Below, one piece after another: positions 22,505-32,819 of a stretch of DNA of 64,000 nucleotides (positions are counted from its first letter, which is position 1; every line of letters starts with the position of its first letter). The position numbers were made by a program, and so were the translations under genes. The notes under the pieces are model-generated. The model searched no databases. It had not been told where the DNA came from and was given only the letters and a program-made list of their open reading frames with translations. The DNA comes from Phytophthora colocasiae (taxonomy: Eukaryota > Oomycota > Peronosporomycetes > Peronosporales > Peronosporaceae), in the NCBI GenBank assembly GCA_018806915.1, contig JAGKQI010000105.1, positions 1,178,001 to 1,242,000 on the forward strand, given 5' to 3'.

Positions 22505-24621
22505 TAGCGATTATCAAATCACAATAAATAGTCACTTTTGAGTAAAATAAAGAAAAGGTCACCAGAAAAGGTTCTCAAGACAAATCCTGAACCGTCGCTT
22601 GACTACACCAATCAGCGTGTCAGGATCTCGGAATGCACTCGGATTGGCTGGGAGATCTTGGACTTCAACATAGAATCCAAACGATCTTCGCGCGCGAAAT
22701 GTGGACTTCAACGTCCAAGCTTTCGCCCAGTGTCTTCGCTTTTGAATGAGTCAGCCAATCAGAATGCATTCCGAAATCCTGACACGCTGATTGGCTCGTA
22801 GCTTCAACCCCACATTCATCTTGGCCCAGTCAAGTGAGATGCAGCGATAGCGATCTCAAACGCGCCAAAATGCAAACCCAGTTCATTTCCAAATTTTCCT
22901 GGATCTGCACGGACCCTCCCCACGACACGAGTCGCAGTACTGCCAGCCGCCGTAAAACACCCGCCTCCTCCAGCTAACTGATCACAGTCGAGCTATGATC
23001 CTGCTCTCCGTACACCACGTCGATCCACGCTCTTCGACATGATGCTCGCAACACTGCTGAAGAATTATCCACCTATTGGCATCCACAACGGACGAGACGC
23101 TATACACCAAAGTGAACCATGCTATCTGCCATGCTGTCCGCGGCAACGATCACGACTCGCCATCGATCGCCATGCGCAATGGTTCTGCCGATTGGCTGCA
23201 GCCACCTGCCGGTACCACCTTCGTGGAATGATGCTCGCTGCTTGCAACAAACCATCGAGCATTTCTTCGGCGATGCTGCGGGTACTTCCTCACGGAAAAC
23301 GAGCTGCTTGATCTAGAATGAGTCTGTGGGCAACCTCAAACGCAACAAGGGCGAGATCTCGATGATGACTACAAGGCTTATACTGTTTTCGTGCTATCAG
23401 CACGCTTTCCTCCAGTTGCTCTGGTAAGCACTGTTTGCCATGTTGTGCCATATCAACCACGTGCTGCAACAATGGCTATTCGTGTTGTTGATTTCGCTGA
23501 AGGATTCGTACCAAATGTGTTGACCGGTGAGCTGGTGACCCCTCGCCCCCCGTCCCTCTCCTCCACCCACACCTCAAACACCACCACCACGACGATGTGA
23601 GCCTCTACTTGCCAGGATGTTGTACAAGACCGTACCGGGTTGGTCGTCTTTAAATTGAGTGTTAAACGTTGCAGCCGAGATCGATCGTGGTGTGAGCCTG
23701 CTTGTGCCGCACTGAGAGTACGGTATTGCTGTTAGTTAGGGTGGTCGAGATGCAGTAGCGTTAATTATCAATTCATGTGCATTCAACATGATTATTTTTC
23801 ACGGGTCATCAACGCAGTTTTTATCGTATTTACAAAATCCATCAGAAGAGTAAGACTGAATTGTCGAACAGTGCTTAGGTTTAGATGTCCCGCTCACCTG
23901 TAGGCTCATTTGCTTACCCGCGCTGCCAGACATAGCCCAATGTCACGGACCACAACGCACTCAGCTTAGGGGCTCGAATGCGCCCCATGCACCGTGTTGG
24001 GGTTGGTGAAGTGGCTACGGGACGGCAAAGGGTTGCGTGGTGATGGGTGTAATCAATGCACCGAGCGGTAAATTTTTTGTTGTTCTTAGCCACCGTAATG
24101 TCACTAAGGTGGCTAAAACATTGTGATACTTCTGATTCTTCTTACCATTTATACTGGATATAACCAGAAGTACTGTGCACGACTACATTGATGATGAAAA
24201 GCATCCGTAATGGTGGCCGCTAGATGGCGTAACTCGTAGGTGAGATGACGAAAATCTTGATACTGGAGCAAACTTGACCCACTTGACATCTAAACAAACA
24301 CATCAATGATGGCCAACTATTTCCCAGTCAACCCACTATAAATTTTGTCAGTATACATTTTGGTGGGATAATAATTGTGCCACGACAAAATAAAAACAAA
24401 TGATTGCTTCTGGACCAATAGTCTTGAATTAAGTATACAATGTAAACACAGCACTAATAATGGGTGCACTTCAGCTCTGTTCGCCAATACTTCCGAAACA
24501 ACGATCCAGGGACCTGGCCGCACAAGACTTTTCTTTCCGCAGCTTTCTCTCCGCAACTATCAGAGGTTCTTTGAGCTTGTACAAGGTTGAAACTAATCGT
24601 AGGTTTCCTTTGCCAGAAAAC
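22505..24621. repeat. Inverted repeat 1, right arm (unit A copy D plus transposase 3' end)
   Basis: Mirror image of 10409-12529. It carries all unit A frames on the plus strand (for example 23039-23311) and, from 24108 outward, the 3' flank and 3' end of the piggyBac transposase on the minus strand. Confidence 0.85.
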
Positions 24622-24660
24622 AGCGAGAGAAAACCGGGCACGAATTTGATCTAGACGATT
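24317..24660 (-). pseudogene. Fragment of piggyBac transposase C-terminus in the inverted arm
   Basis: Minus strand reads NRLDQIRARFSLA and then jumps to VFWQRKPTISFNLVQAQRTS, which corresponds in the left copy to a fusion of positions ~9870 and ~10409. About 540 bp, including the zinc-binding tail, is deleted at the junction. This places the duplication after the transposase had inserted. Confidence 0.75.
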
Positions 24661-24748
24661 TATCTCGTAGTTCAACGATGACATGGTGGTGGTCTTTTTT
24701 GTCAGAGGATATGACGGAATGCACTACTAAATCGTTTGCTACCTACGA

Positions 24749-25652
24749 TCACTCTGCGCGCTTCAATACGCTACTGCCATTGCTCGTGTCAAGTTCCTTA
24801 TTATTGGACCTTTTGCGCGGGACCTTGGTTACCCGTTCCACACGACGGATGAAGTTGCAACGCCGTAGCCACACCAAGTTGGATAGTGGTTCTTCGTAAA
24901 ACTCATCATCTTCTCCGCCTTCGTACCATCGATCAAAGATGCGCCGCTCCTCAGTGGCTTTGCCCACTTGCAACACAAAGCAATGTTTCAGTCCTTTCCT
25001 GCATGTAGCACCTACCACGTAGACACCAGGGAGAAGCGGATACTTGGCGACATCTTCGATGCTATTGAGTGAGTGCTTGACTTTGTTTTGTCTGAAAACA
25101 TTGCACGCTAACGAGGCCCGATTTTCCCGTAAGAACTCCAAAAACTTCTTTATACCCTCACTTGAAATGCCTTCTTTACCATTGTCCCCATCATCATTAT
25201 GGTCTTGAAACGTTTTTATTTGCTCCAAAGTGACAAGATCCAGCTCACCTTTCACGTGACATGCAATTCGAATTGCACGGAAGAAACACTGATTGTCTTC
25301 CGAAGCTGTGTACGTTGAAGGGAAACGCTGGTTAAACTGAGTATAAGTCAACTCCGCGAAGTGGTCTTTCCACTTGTCGATCCTTAGCATTTCCTTTCCA
25401 AAGCCGTCTTCCAACAACGATCTGGCCCAAACCCATGTTGCACAATATCGATGTCTATCATCACACCACTGAACTAGATAAGCTTCGTTAGGCCTACCGT
25501 AGTTAGTCCGGTCGAGTATAGCATAAACCTCCCAAGCCTTATTGAGGTCCCAAACGACACCAGCCTTCGCAATGTTTTGAGCCTTCGTAACTGGGTGGAA
25601 GCGCGGTGGCTTTGGAAGTGGGTTTGGCTTTGCTTGTGGAGTTCACGGCATG
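24749..25652 (-). pseudogene. Chromo-like plus OTU/papain-like cysteine protease domain protein
   Basis: One minus frame is open from about 25652 to the stop at 24749. Its first part (WDLNKAWEVYAILDRTNYG, EAYLVQWCDD, then CATWVWARSLLEDG) has the shape of a chromodomain. The second part has a possible catalytic Cys in NQCFFRAIRIAC and a His in GLKHCFVLQVGK, with GVYVVGATCR before it, the spacing expected of OTU or other papain-like proteases. A basic tail (RRVERVTKVPRKRSNNK) ends it. An upstream frame (25970-25660) with acidic segments such as DEADSESEDSEPD is probably the N-terminal exon, separated by a frame break. I cannot assign a named family; transposon origin is inferred from context. 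The last 24661-24748 bases show nothing else. Confidence 0.45.
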
Positions 25653-25974
25653 TATCGGGCTCACTATCTTCTGACTCACTGTCGGCCTCGTCCACCTGTA
25701 AACGCCGGCGGGGGTGAAAAGGTGCATCATCGTCTTCAACTGCATCAATCCGTCCAGTACTACGAACTACGTCGATTGAAAGACCACAGCTTGCAATCTC
25801 CTGCTCTTCGGTGGTTTCTTCTGACTCCAGTCCCGCCGTGTTCACGAGGTCTATGGCCGGATTTGTATTGCTTCGGATATTCAAGAACGAATGTCGAGAC
25901 TGGATAGTGCTTGATTTTTGCCGTTGTGGTTTTTTCATCCTGTAAACTATACCCACATTGACATTACCATGCTT

Positions 25975-26095
25975 TACATTGCCATCCCGCAGCCGCTTCA
26001 CTGACCCCGAAACGTTGCGGAGGGCGCATGTGAGCCCCGAAGCTGAAGGCCTTGGGGTCAGCAACATTGGGCTGCGTCCGACCACGCAGGTTTTG
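25975..26095 (-). repeat. Sequence related to unit A border
   Basis: On the minus strand PNVADPKAFSFGAHMRPPQR, then a short tail and stop, aligns with PNVTDHNALSLGARMRPMHR in unit A (for example 23938-24030, plus strand), in the same reading frame and ending at a stop soon after a Trp. Both are preceded by a possible splice acceptor AG. It looks like a shared C-terminal exon. Confidence 0.5.
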
Positions 26096-26099
26096 AAGT

Positions 26100-26288
26100 G
26101 AGGAAGTTGAAAGAAGAACCGAACCGTTAACAGCATTGGACAATGATTACATGGTGGGTGAGTGGAGAAAGAGAAGAAATATCTGCTGGCAAGTAGGTGA
26201 GGAAGTTGAAAGAAGAAGTGCAGTGCGTTGGACAATGGTTAAATGGTGGGTGAGTGGAGAAAGAGAAGAAATACCTGCTGGTAAGTAG
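26100..26288. repeat. Two-unit tandem repeat (~99 and ~90 bp)
   Basis: GAGGAAGTTGAAAGAAGAA starts at 26100 and again at 26199; each unit continues to GGTGGGTGAGTGGAGAAAGA. Purine-rich on the plus strand. Confidence 0.75.
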
Positions 26289-26544
26289 ATACGTCTTTCG
26301 CACTTCGTCGAGTCGGATGCAGTCTTTGGTGATACAAGTGGAGCTCGTAAAGATAGTGTTCTGTAGTGAGTACTCCGATGACATGGTGATGACATAATGA
26401 GCTGCAAACACTTGCATGTATAACCAGAAGCTCCGGGTTCTCAACACGTTGAACGCTACAGTCATCACATTGACTCAGTTCCCCAGAAAGATGCAATCCA
26501 GATGCACCCAGATGCACCCAGGATTCACACAAGAAAAGGTTTCG

Positions 26545-27231
26545 AGTCATCAACAAACCTCCGATGAACGCCAGACGCCATATAGCAAGAGCGATTGTCT
26601 TCGGCCACGAATCTACGCCTACCCAGTTCGCCTCAATAGCTGGAACAGCATTCGAGTCCATTGTCAAACAGGAACTCGCCATCAGTCTCAAACATGAGAA
26701 GTTGCCACATCGCTCGACTCTGCATCAATCTTCAAATGAGCTGAAAGCGCTCTCCAAAGTCCAGTGGTGGGTCGAAAGGCGCTGTATATGGCTGGTGTTG
26801 TCGATTACTGGCCACGTTGGAGAAGGCGAACACTGGGACAGTCTGGGCCGTTGGATCTACGTGTAACAGCAAAATGAAGCCCAGTAGCGGTATCACGGAG
26901 CAACCAGCTAGCACCAATAGTACCTGGTTCAAGTCCAACGACCAAGAGAAGCTGCCTCCATACGATGGTCCGTTCAACGTTCCACCTACGAATAAGTCCA
27001 TAATGATCGCCCCAGTCATTCTCGCAGCGTAAATGGACACTTGAGTATCTCCTCTCGTCGTCAGTGGATCCCTCTGAGCAATTTCAAGCATCCGCTGCGA
27101 CAGTCGACAAGAAGTATCCGCATAACAACAAATAACTCCTGCTGATTCGGTCCTGCAATCGGCATGTCGGATGCTCCCAGATACAATAAAGGCGCGAAAC
27201 AGAGCAGCAGCAACTGCGTTACGTTTCCTGG
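26545..27231 (-). pseudogene. Folate/biopterin transporter (BT1/FBT family), N-terminal and middle part
   Basis: Minus strand: LLLLCFAPLLYLGASDMPIA (about 27230-27165), then after a frame break MLEIAQRDPLTTRGDTQ, GTLNGPSYGGSFSWSLDLNQ and the hydrophobic VLLVLAGCSVIPLLGFILLL, then AIEANWVGVDSWPKTIALAI. These are characteristic of the oomycete FBT family of 12-TM transporters, including the segment after the central loop with a TRG motif and the YGG-SWS motif. At least two frame breaks. The C-terminal part lies immediately next to it on the opposite strand (27237-27491), so the gene is split by an inversion. Confidence 0.65.
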
Positions 27232-27236
27232 TTTAG

Positions 27237-27491
27237 CTGTTTCCGATTGTAGAGATCGCTCCACGTGGAATTGAGGGCACTACGTACGGATTGGTGATCA
27301 CTTTTCGAAACATGGCAATTCCACTGGGAACGACAGCGAACAAGGCGATTAACTCGTACTTCTCGGTTTCAGACGAAAACTTACATCAAGATTCCGACCC
27401 CGTATGGCTGCAAGTAGCTTATACGTATCTCATTGCGTGGGCTTTTCAGTTCCTGAGTATGGCGTTCATTGGACTGTTTCCTCGACAATAA
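27237..27491 (+). pseudogene. Folate/biopterin transporter, C-terminal exon in inverted orientation
   Basis: Plus strand after a possible acceptor (GGTTTAG at 27230-27236): LFPIVEIAPRGIEGTTYGLV, then ITFRNMAIPLGTTANKAIN and a final helix (YLIAWAFQFLSMAFIGLF), stop at 27491. The APRGIEGTTYGL segment is a hallmark near the end of FBT proteins. It abuts the minus-strand N-terminal part. Confidence 0.65.
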
Positions 27492-27693
27492 CTAGAAGTA
27501 GAACAACTCCGTTACTATGAAGTTACAGTACCTCAGGGATTTCAAAATACCACCCAGACATGGCGTAGGTCTCACATGTGTAGTTCATGTAGCTGATAAT
27601 GAAAACATCTTTCGCACTCCTTCGGTTTTATGATAGCAACTTCCAACGAATGTCACCATGATCTTCTTATCTTTGTCGATAAAGTGTTATTTG

Positions 27694-29358
27694 TTAGCAT
27701 TCAATCCCAGTCAAAACGTCGTCAAGGAGCAACTTATCAAAGTACGTCACCATGTTCTTCTTGTCTTGTTCAAGAGATTCTTGCAGCAAGTTGTGAAATT
27801 TAGCGACTGTTGGATCCGTGTTGAAAGAAATGTTGAACTGCATAGGCACTTGTTGTACACAAACCTCAGCTGGAAGGAGCGCTGTCGAGCCTGTCGATGC
27901 AGTTGAAGTGCTGCTATCCGAAGGGTTGAGGGCTGAAGCAGCGCTGCTTTCGCTGTTAGTTGGACGAATTTTGTCTCCAACCTTCGTCTTTGAAGCAACA
28001 TGATCGTACGCGTTGGCTTTCTTGCCCTTGCACACTGGTTGCGCCACCGAGCACTCCAAAACAGGCACTACACACGATAGTATTGTGACAATTGGTTAGA
28101 TGCATTTCATACCAGCAATTTCATAATGGTTTTGTAAGTTTACCTTCGGGGGTTGTCGGCAGCTCGATCGACATGTTCTTAGGACAGCTCAGGATCGCAT
28201 CTCGCGATGGACTGTAGCTGGAGTGCTCTAGAGTTGAGTTCTTGGTAGTCGAGTACGCTTTCTTGAGGTTGTCGAACTCTGGATATGGCGTGAACACGCA
28301 CTCAATCTTGATATTGTCACAGTCGTCCGGCAGGAAGTAGCCAACACCATATTTGCCAGCATCCGCCGTCTTCGTTAGAGCTATTGAGAATATTGTTAGC
28401 ACAGGAAATCATTGTTCACTACAATACTTGCAACAGAATACCTGCACTATCCAGCAAATTCGCCACCTCAGTGGAAAACTCAAAAACATTTCCACCCACA
28501 ATTTCGTCCGTCATGTCCTTCTCTTCGTTCATCCACTTCGCCTGAACACAGAGAGCGTGTCAAATATCCGATAGAATACAGTAGAAACTCTAACTTACGT
28601 CGTAGAACGAACGCTGGCTTTCGTAACCCTCAATAGTATTCTTGCCCTTGTTGCATCCAAACTCTCCGAACATCAAAGGACGAGCGTAACCAACTTCCTT
28701 GTACTCCGACATGAGTTTCTTCAAGCCTGCAGACTGCGAGTATTCCAGGTGAGTAGCAGGATCGCACTCAACGTAAGGGTTAAATCCCATCCACTCGGCT
28801 CTAGAGTTCCTCATCATCGTCCACTGCACAGTCATAGTACGAGATCCACTGCTCTCGAGGTGGAATATCTGCGATATCCAGTCCAATCGGAACTTGGCGG
28901 ACTGATCCCGAACAACTCGCAGCGTAACTTCTCATATCTCGCAGAAAAGCCTTGACACACGGAGCAGTTGTGGTGCCGTCAGCTCCGTTTTTCACCTGCA
29001 AATTGTTTTCATTGCCAACACTGAAACCCAAAGTGTTATCGTACACTGCAAAAGCGTTGTAAACCATTTGCCCTCGAGTGAAAAGATCATCCGGGTAGCA
29101 CTTGGGCGGTTTATAGTCCAGGATGGAACAATTCTCGCATCTGAAAAAGCAACGATCATCACAGTTAAACACTTTTCAAGCACAATATTATCCTAAAGTC
29201 GAACACTTACGGAGCTGGAATACCAACAAGAACGTAGATACCGGCATTCGAGCAAGCACACATGAATTTATCACGAGATACACTGGGATCGATCGAGTAC
29301 AGTCGAATTGTGTTGACGCTTAGATTCTTCATGACCTGTTGGTGTTGGTCGCAAAATC
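27694..29358 (-). pseudogene. GH72 beta-1,3-glucanosyltransferase, 5'-truncated, at least five introns
   Basis: Exons on the minus strand: ~29358-29211 (CDQHQQVMKNLSVNTIRLYS), 29140-28599, 28541-28442 (AKWMNEEKDMTDEIVGGNVF), 28380-28144 (LTKTADAGKYGVGYFLPDDC) and 28067-27694. Introns are 57-76 bp with GTAAG/GTATT/GTAAA donors. Catalytic glutamates of GH72 appear in GFSVGNEN (acid/base) and [11 protein letters not shown] (nucleophile). A one-base shift near 28815 separates DDDEE from [12 protein letters not shown]. The N-terminal signal peptide exon is missing. The last exon has a Ser/Thr linker, then a 60-residue tail ending FDKLLLDDVLTGIEC, without a hydrophobic GPI signal; this tail is unusual for the family. 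In intact relatives the enzyme remodels cell-wall beta-1,3-glucan at the plasma membrane. Confidence 0.75.
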
Positions 29359-29406
29359 ACCCATGCCGTTTCCTCCGCATGCAGACCACTGAAAGCTCCT
29401 TCACCC

Positions 29407-29886
29407 TCATATTTTCCAGACGAGAATCAGCCGATCCTTCTCCTTGTAGAAGCGAAAGAAAATTCTCTGCACTAATTGTCCGACATTCAGCGACCAAAGA
29501 ACTTGCGATTTGATGAAAACGTCTTCGTCTGGTGCTATCTCGTAGCCTCTGAATGCAGGCTCTTCCTGCTTGTGATTGACAACCCACAAGGCCTCGCAGG
29601 ATAGGTCAAAGCTGTAGGATAGCGCTACCTTGTTCGGATGGAGGAAAAAAGCCACTTCTCCGTCGTATTGGCGCCGCCGAATCGAGTTGTATGTCGTTAC
29701 TGGTATACTCTGCATGTTGTAGTCGTTCAAGACTCGGTCTACGCGAGCATAGCAGCTTCCTAGCTGCTGCAAGTACGTCATATAGAGCGCACACGTCATT
29801 AACTCCTTGGTCGAGGTGTCAACGAAGCATGGGGCGTCTCCAGCAACCCGCCGGACACTATCTTTAAATCGAACAAAACCAAACAA
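29407..29886 (-). pseudogene. M96 mating-specific/START-like domain protein fragment
   Basis: Minus frame of about 159 residues with MTYLQQLGSCYARVDRVLND, AFFLHPNKVALSYSFDLSCE, ALWVVN and, at the end, DEDVFIKSQVLWSLNVGQLV then RFYKEKDRLILVWKI. This order (short helix, aromatic beta segments, ALW/W motif, final basic DR...VW strand) matches the large oomycete M96-like START-domain family. The N-terminal bZIP-like part and C-terminus are missing. Assigned from motif memory. Confidence 0.5.
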
Positions 29887-30480
29887 AAATAGTATTTTTG
29901 CACTGGATCAAATATCTTGAGTTCACTAAGATTTAACAATAACAATGTAACCAACGACAGCACTGACATGTATGTATGTACGTGAACTTTCGTCTTGTCA
30001 CCTGAGTGACAGCACTGACAGCATAATGGTATTGAATTGGTTCGGATTAATCTCGCGATACTGCGGTAACTGCACTGCATAAAGTGACCCAGACCGCCAT
30101 CTCATGTCTCTCTCATCTTTTGTTCAGCTCCTTCACATGACATAACAGCGTCGTGATCATGTTTATTTACAGCCACGTTCTGAAGTCGAGACTTGAACGC
30201 TGTCGACCATGTCGAAAAGGTGCTCCAGCTTGTCGTGACGGACCCAGCAGCTTTCGTCAGGAAGGCAATCCTGTTATAGATTGACCACCAGGGGTGCATT
30301 GAATGAATTCAGTACATAGTCGTACTACGAGCGAACACTGGCTTTTGAGAGATCTCGTGTCGCTGCTAACTTCAACCTGAGCATCCCCCGAATCAGTCAT
30401 TTATTGGTAAGTTTCAACAGATTCTGGAGGGATTGATCGCTTTAAACATAAAATACGCCTACCCCTTCATTTTCCTCTGC
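29887..30480. other. No gene seen
   Basis: Open frames are short and unlike any protein family I know. TGACAGCACTGACA is repeated around 29961 and 30006. Confidence 0.5.
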
Positions 30481-30659
30481 CATCTAATTGGATGATATTA
30501 TAGTGCCAAAACAAGATATGCATGTACCAAAACACGGTAGAGTTTACGCGACCCTTCGACTCGATGGTAGCATTTTGCTACCTTCGAGTGGGTCCAAACA
30601 TCACCCACTTTTGCAAATGCTGTCGTTGGCAGCAGAATGCATCCATGTTCGCGATAGGG
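30481..30659 (-). repeat. Right terminal region of insertion 1
   Basis: Contains the right inverted terminus (30646-30659), a hairpin GGTAGC-ATTTT-GCTACC at 30567-30583 and TCGAAGGGTCG-type sequence on the reverse strand, all mirrored in the left subterminal region around 7017-7060. Confidence 0.65.
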
Positions 30660-30663
30660 TTAA

Positions 30664-30784
30664 GATATATGAACGAAAGCATTCTGGTTTTGGTTGAGTT
30701 GTACACAAGTCTTCTTGGTGTCTCCTGTTCACGGAGCCACGCAGCAGGGAACAACTGCAACTCTAGCGACGACGCCTGCTAGGT
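30664..30784 (-). repeat. Host repeat, right flank of insertion 1
   Basis: Reverse complement matches 60104-60223 (segment FPAAWLREQETPRRL on the coding strand in both). The match ends at about CTGCTA at 30783. Confidence 0.75.
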
Positions 30785-30827
30785 TAGGAGCCCAAATTGG
30801 CTTGTGGACTAAGCGTTCTAAGTGAAG

Positions 30828-32817
30828 ATGAGCCAAGGGTCTCAACAAGGAGTGCAAGGCCAAAACGCGAGCTCAAGCGCGCCGCCAGCATCCACGAGCT
30901 CGGAAGGGCAGACCGACGGCACAGCCGACTTCAGTGACTACTGCTACTGGTGGAGGACAACCTTCAGTGGCGGAGGAATTACTTTACGGCGATGATGAAC
31001 AGACTGAATATGGCCAAGACGCACAACCGCGCTACCAAGACGACGAAGACAACGATGGCGGGCGACGAGAACCACGGCATCACGAACATGCACGAGAAGC
31101 TCAGGGACGGGCAGTACACCGACATCAGAACGACGATGAACAGCGGGACCATGGACGGCGACGCGAGGGCGAGCGAGAACGACACAGACGCCGATCCCAA
31201 AGTGAAGCACGGCGGCGTGGAAAGCGTCTTAGGCGTCGCGACCGACGTCCAGTGCGACAACGAGTACACCAAGGGGGTGATCCTTCGGACGATGACAGCT
31301 CCGACGACTCGGAACGGGGACGTGGCGGACCGCCCAGCGACGGTGATAGCAGTGGTGGCAGTAGCTCCGAGACGAGTAACGGAAGTTCCAGTGATGAGAG
31401 CGACCGCAGCAGGTCCCGAAGTGTACGAAGAGACTATGGACGGCGCGAGGAACGGCACGATCGTCAAAGACGCGAACGGCGCGAGCAACGGGAGCGACGC
31501 GACCGACGTGAACGACGAGACCGGTACGAGCAACGAGAACGGCATGAGCGACCTGAGCAACGTGAACGGGAAGAACGGCGACGGCGAGCTACGCAACGAA
31601 GCATCAAGGACTTGGAGCTTCCGGTATTCACGCCAGAGTCGGGGATCTCAGTCTCGACATGGATCGACCGAATCGACTTAGCACTTGAAGGAGCACGAGA
31701 ATCTGGACGTGGTGACTGGTCCGACAAGGCCTTGTACTTCATCTTGGGCAACAAATTGGCTGAGAACGCGGCACGATGGTGGGTTAACCGAGATCGACGG
31801 ACGCCAGCGCGAGAACGTACTTGGACGCACTTGAAGAGAGGCCTACTGCAGAGGTACGCGCCACCTCAGAACTTGGAGGATGCCGAATGGAGAGTGAATA
31901 CGCGAATGATGATAGCGGGGGAATCGTACGCAGACTATGCAGCTGGATTGCGAGAAGCAGCCGACAGAAATCCAGTGGAAGAGAGAGTTTTCCTCGCTCA
32001 ATTCTATAGAAACTTGGACCGAACGACACGACAGTTGGTCAAGCAGCCACCAGTTCCGAAGACGCTGGAGAAGGCAGTGAAGAAGGCGACCCAGTTGAGC
32101 GATCCGTTGGAGAATGTGGCGCGAGGAATGCATAACATCGGGCAGACGTTCCCAGCTGCGCATGCGACGCATCTGGTGCAGGTGAACGGACCCAGCGGTA
32201 CGACAGTGATGATCCCAGGTGTCGGTGGAGTGAGCGTTCCCGGAGAAGTAGCGGGTGCGACAACAGAGACTGGAGGACGAGCAGCGACCGAGACAGCTGA
32301 ACAATTGGCGTTGTTCACGAATCCCCAAGGCGTGTACAACCGACTTACAGGCATGATTCAGAAGATACCGGGCAGACGATGGAACGGACGGTTCTGGGAG
32401 CCGAAACCGGCGGGCAAGCCACGTGCACGAAAGAGCGGTGCAAGTGAACCCAAGCCACCTGCGAAGAAGGCAAAAACCCAAGCGACGGAACCAAGCGGCG
32501 GAGAGTCGGATACACCAACAAAGACAGCAAAAACGAAGGCAGCGGTAAAGCAGGCTAGTGCGAGTGACGGTCGACAGAACGAAGCGCGCCCGGAAAACAG
32601 CGGTTCAAGAGACAGTAGAGAGTGTCGGCGATGCGGTGGCAAGGGCCATTGGTCAACGCATTGTCCGAACGAACCCCGGTGCTTCGCGTGCAACCGCGTA
32701 GGTCATTTTGCAAGGATGTGCACGGATAGCGAGGCCAAGGCGCGGAACGACGAGTACATGCGCACACGTGGAACGAAACCTGTGACCAAGTCGGAAAACG
32801 ATCAGCGAACGGCGTAG
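30828..32817 (+). pseudogene. Gypsy Gag
   Basis: Gag likely starts at ATG 30828 (MSQGSQQGVQGQNASSSAPP), but that frame must shift by one base near 30925 to join the long frame ending at 32817. The N-terminal half is very rich in Arg, Glu and Asp. Residues from ~31610 give the retrotransposon capsid-type region (ELPVFTPESGISVSTWIDRI ... RWWVNRDRR). Two CCHC zinc knuckles near the end (CRRCGGKGHWSTHC and CFACNRVGHFARMC) bind nucleic acid. The stop is TAG at 32815. Confidence 0.75.
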
Positions 32818-32819
32818 CG

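Larger units (their letters stand above)
6953..30663. mobile_element. 23.7-kb TTAA-bounded interval with piggyBac-type ends (insertion 1)
   Basis: Left end: TTAA (6953-6956) then CCCGTTCGCGAACA. Right end: TGTTCGCGATAGGG then TTAA (30660-30663). These are imperfect inverted termini (12 of 14) that start CCC and abut TTAA, the target site of piggyBac-family elements. Subterminal sequences also match: GGTAGCAAAACGCT near 7017 and its counterpart with GGTAGC/GCTACC near 30568, and GAAGGGTCG on both sides. Joining the outer flanks (6836-6952 with 30664-30784) gives a sequence colinear, base for base at the junction, with 60104-60332, where GTAGGATAA replaces ATATATTAA. This supports one insertion unit. 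Internally it contains a broken piggyBac transposase in the proper position beside the left end, and about 20 kb of other material. Confidence 0.65.

Noticed and set aside
26416..26866. Plus-strand frames over the transporter remnant
   Set aside because: The minus strand carries recognisable FBT segments; plus frames have none.
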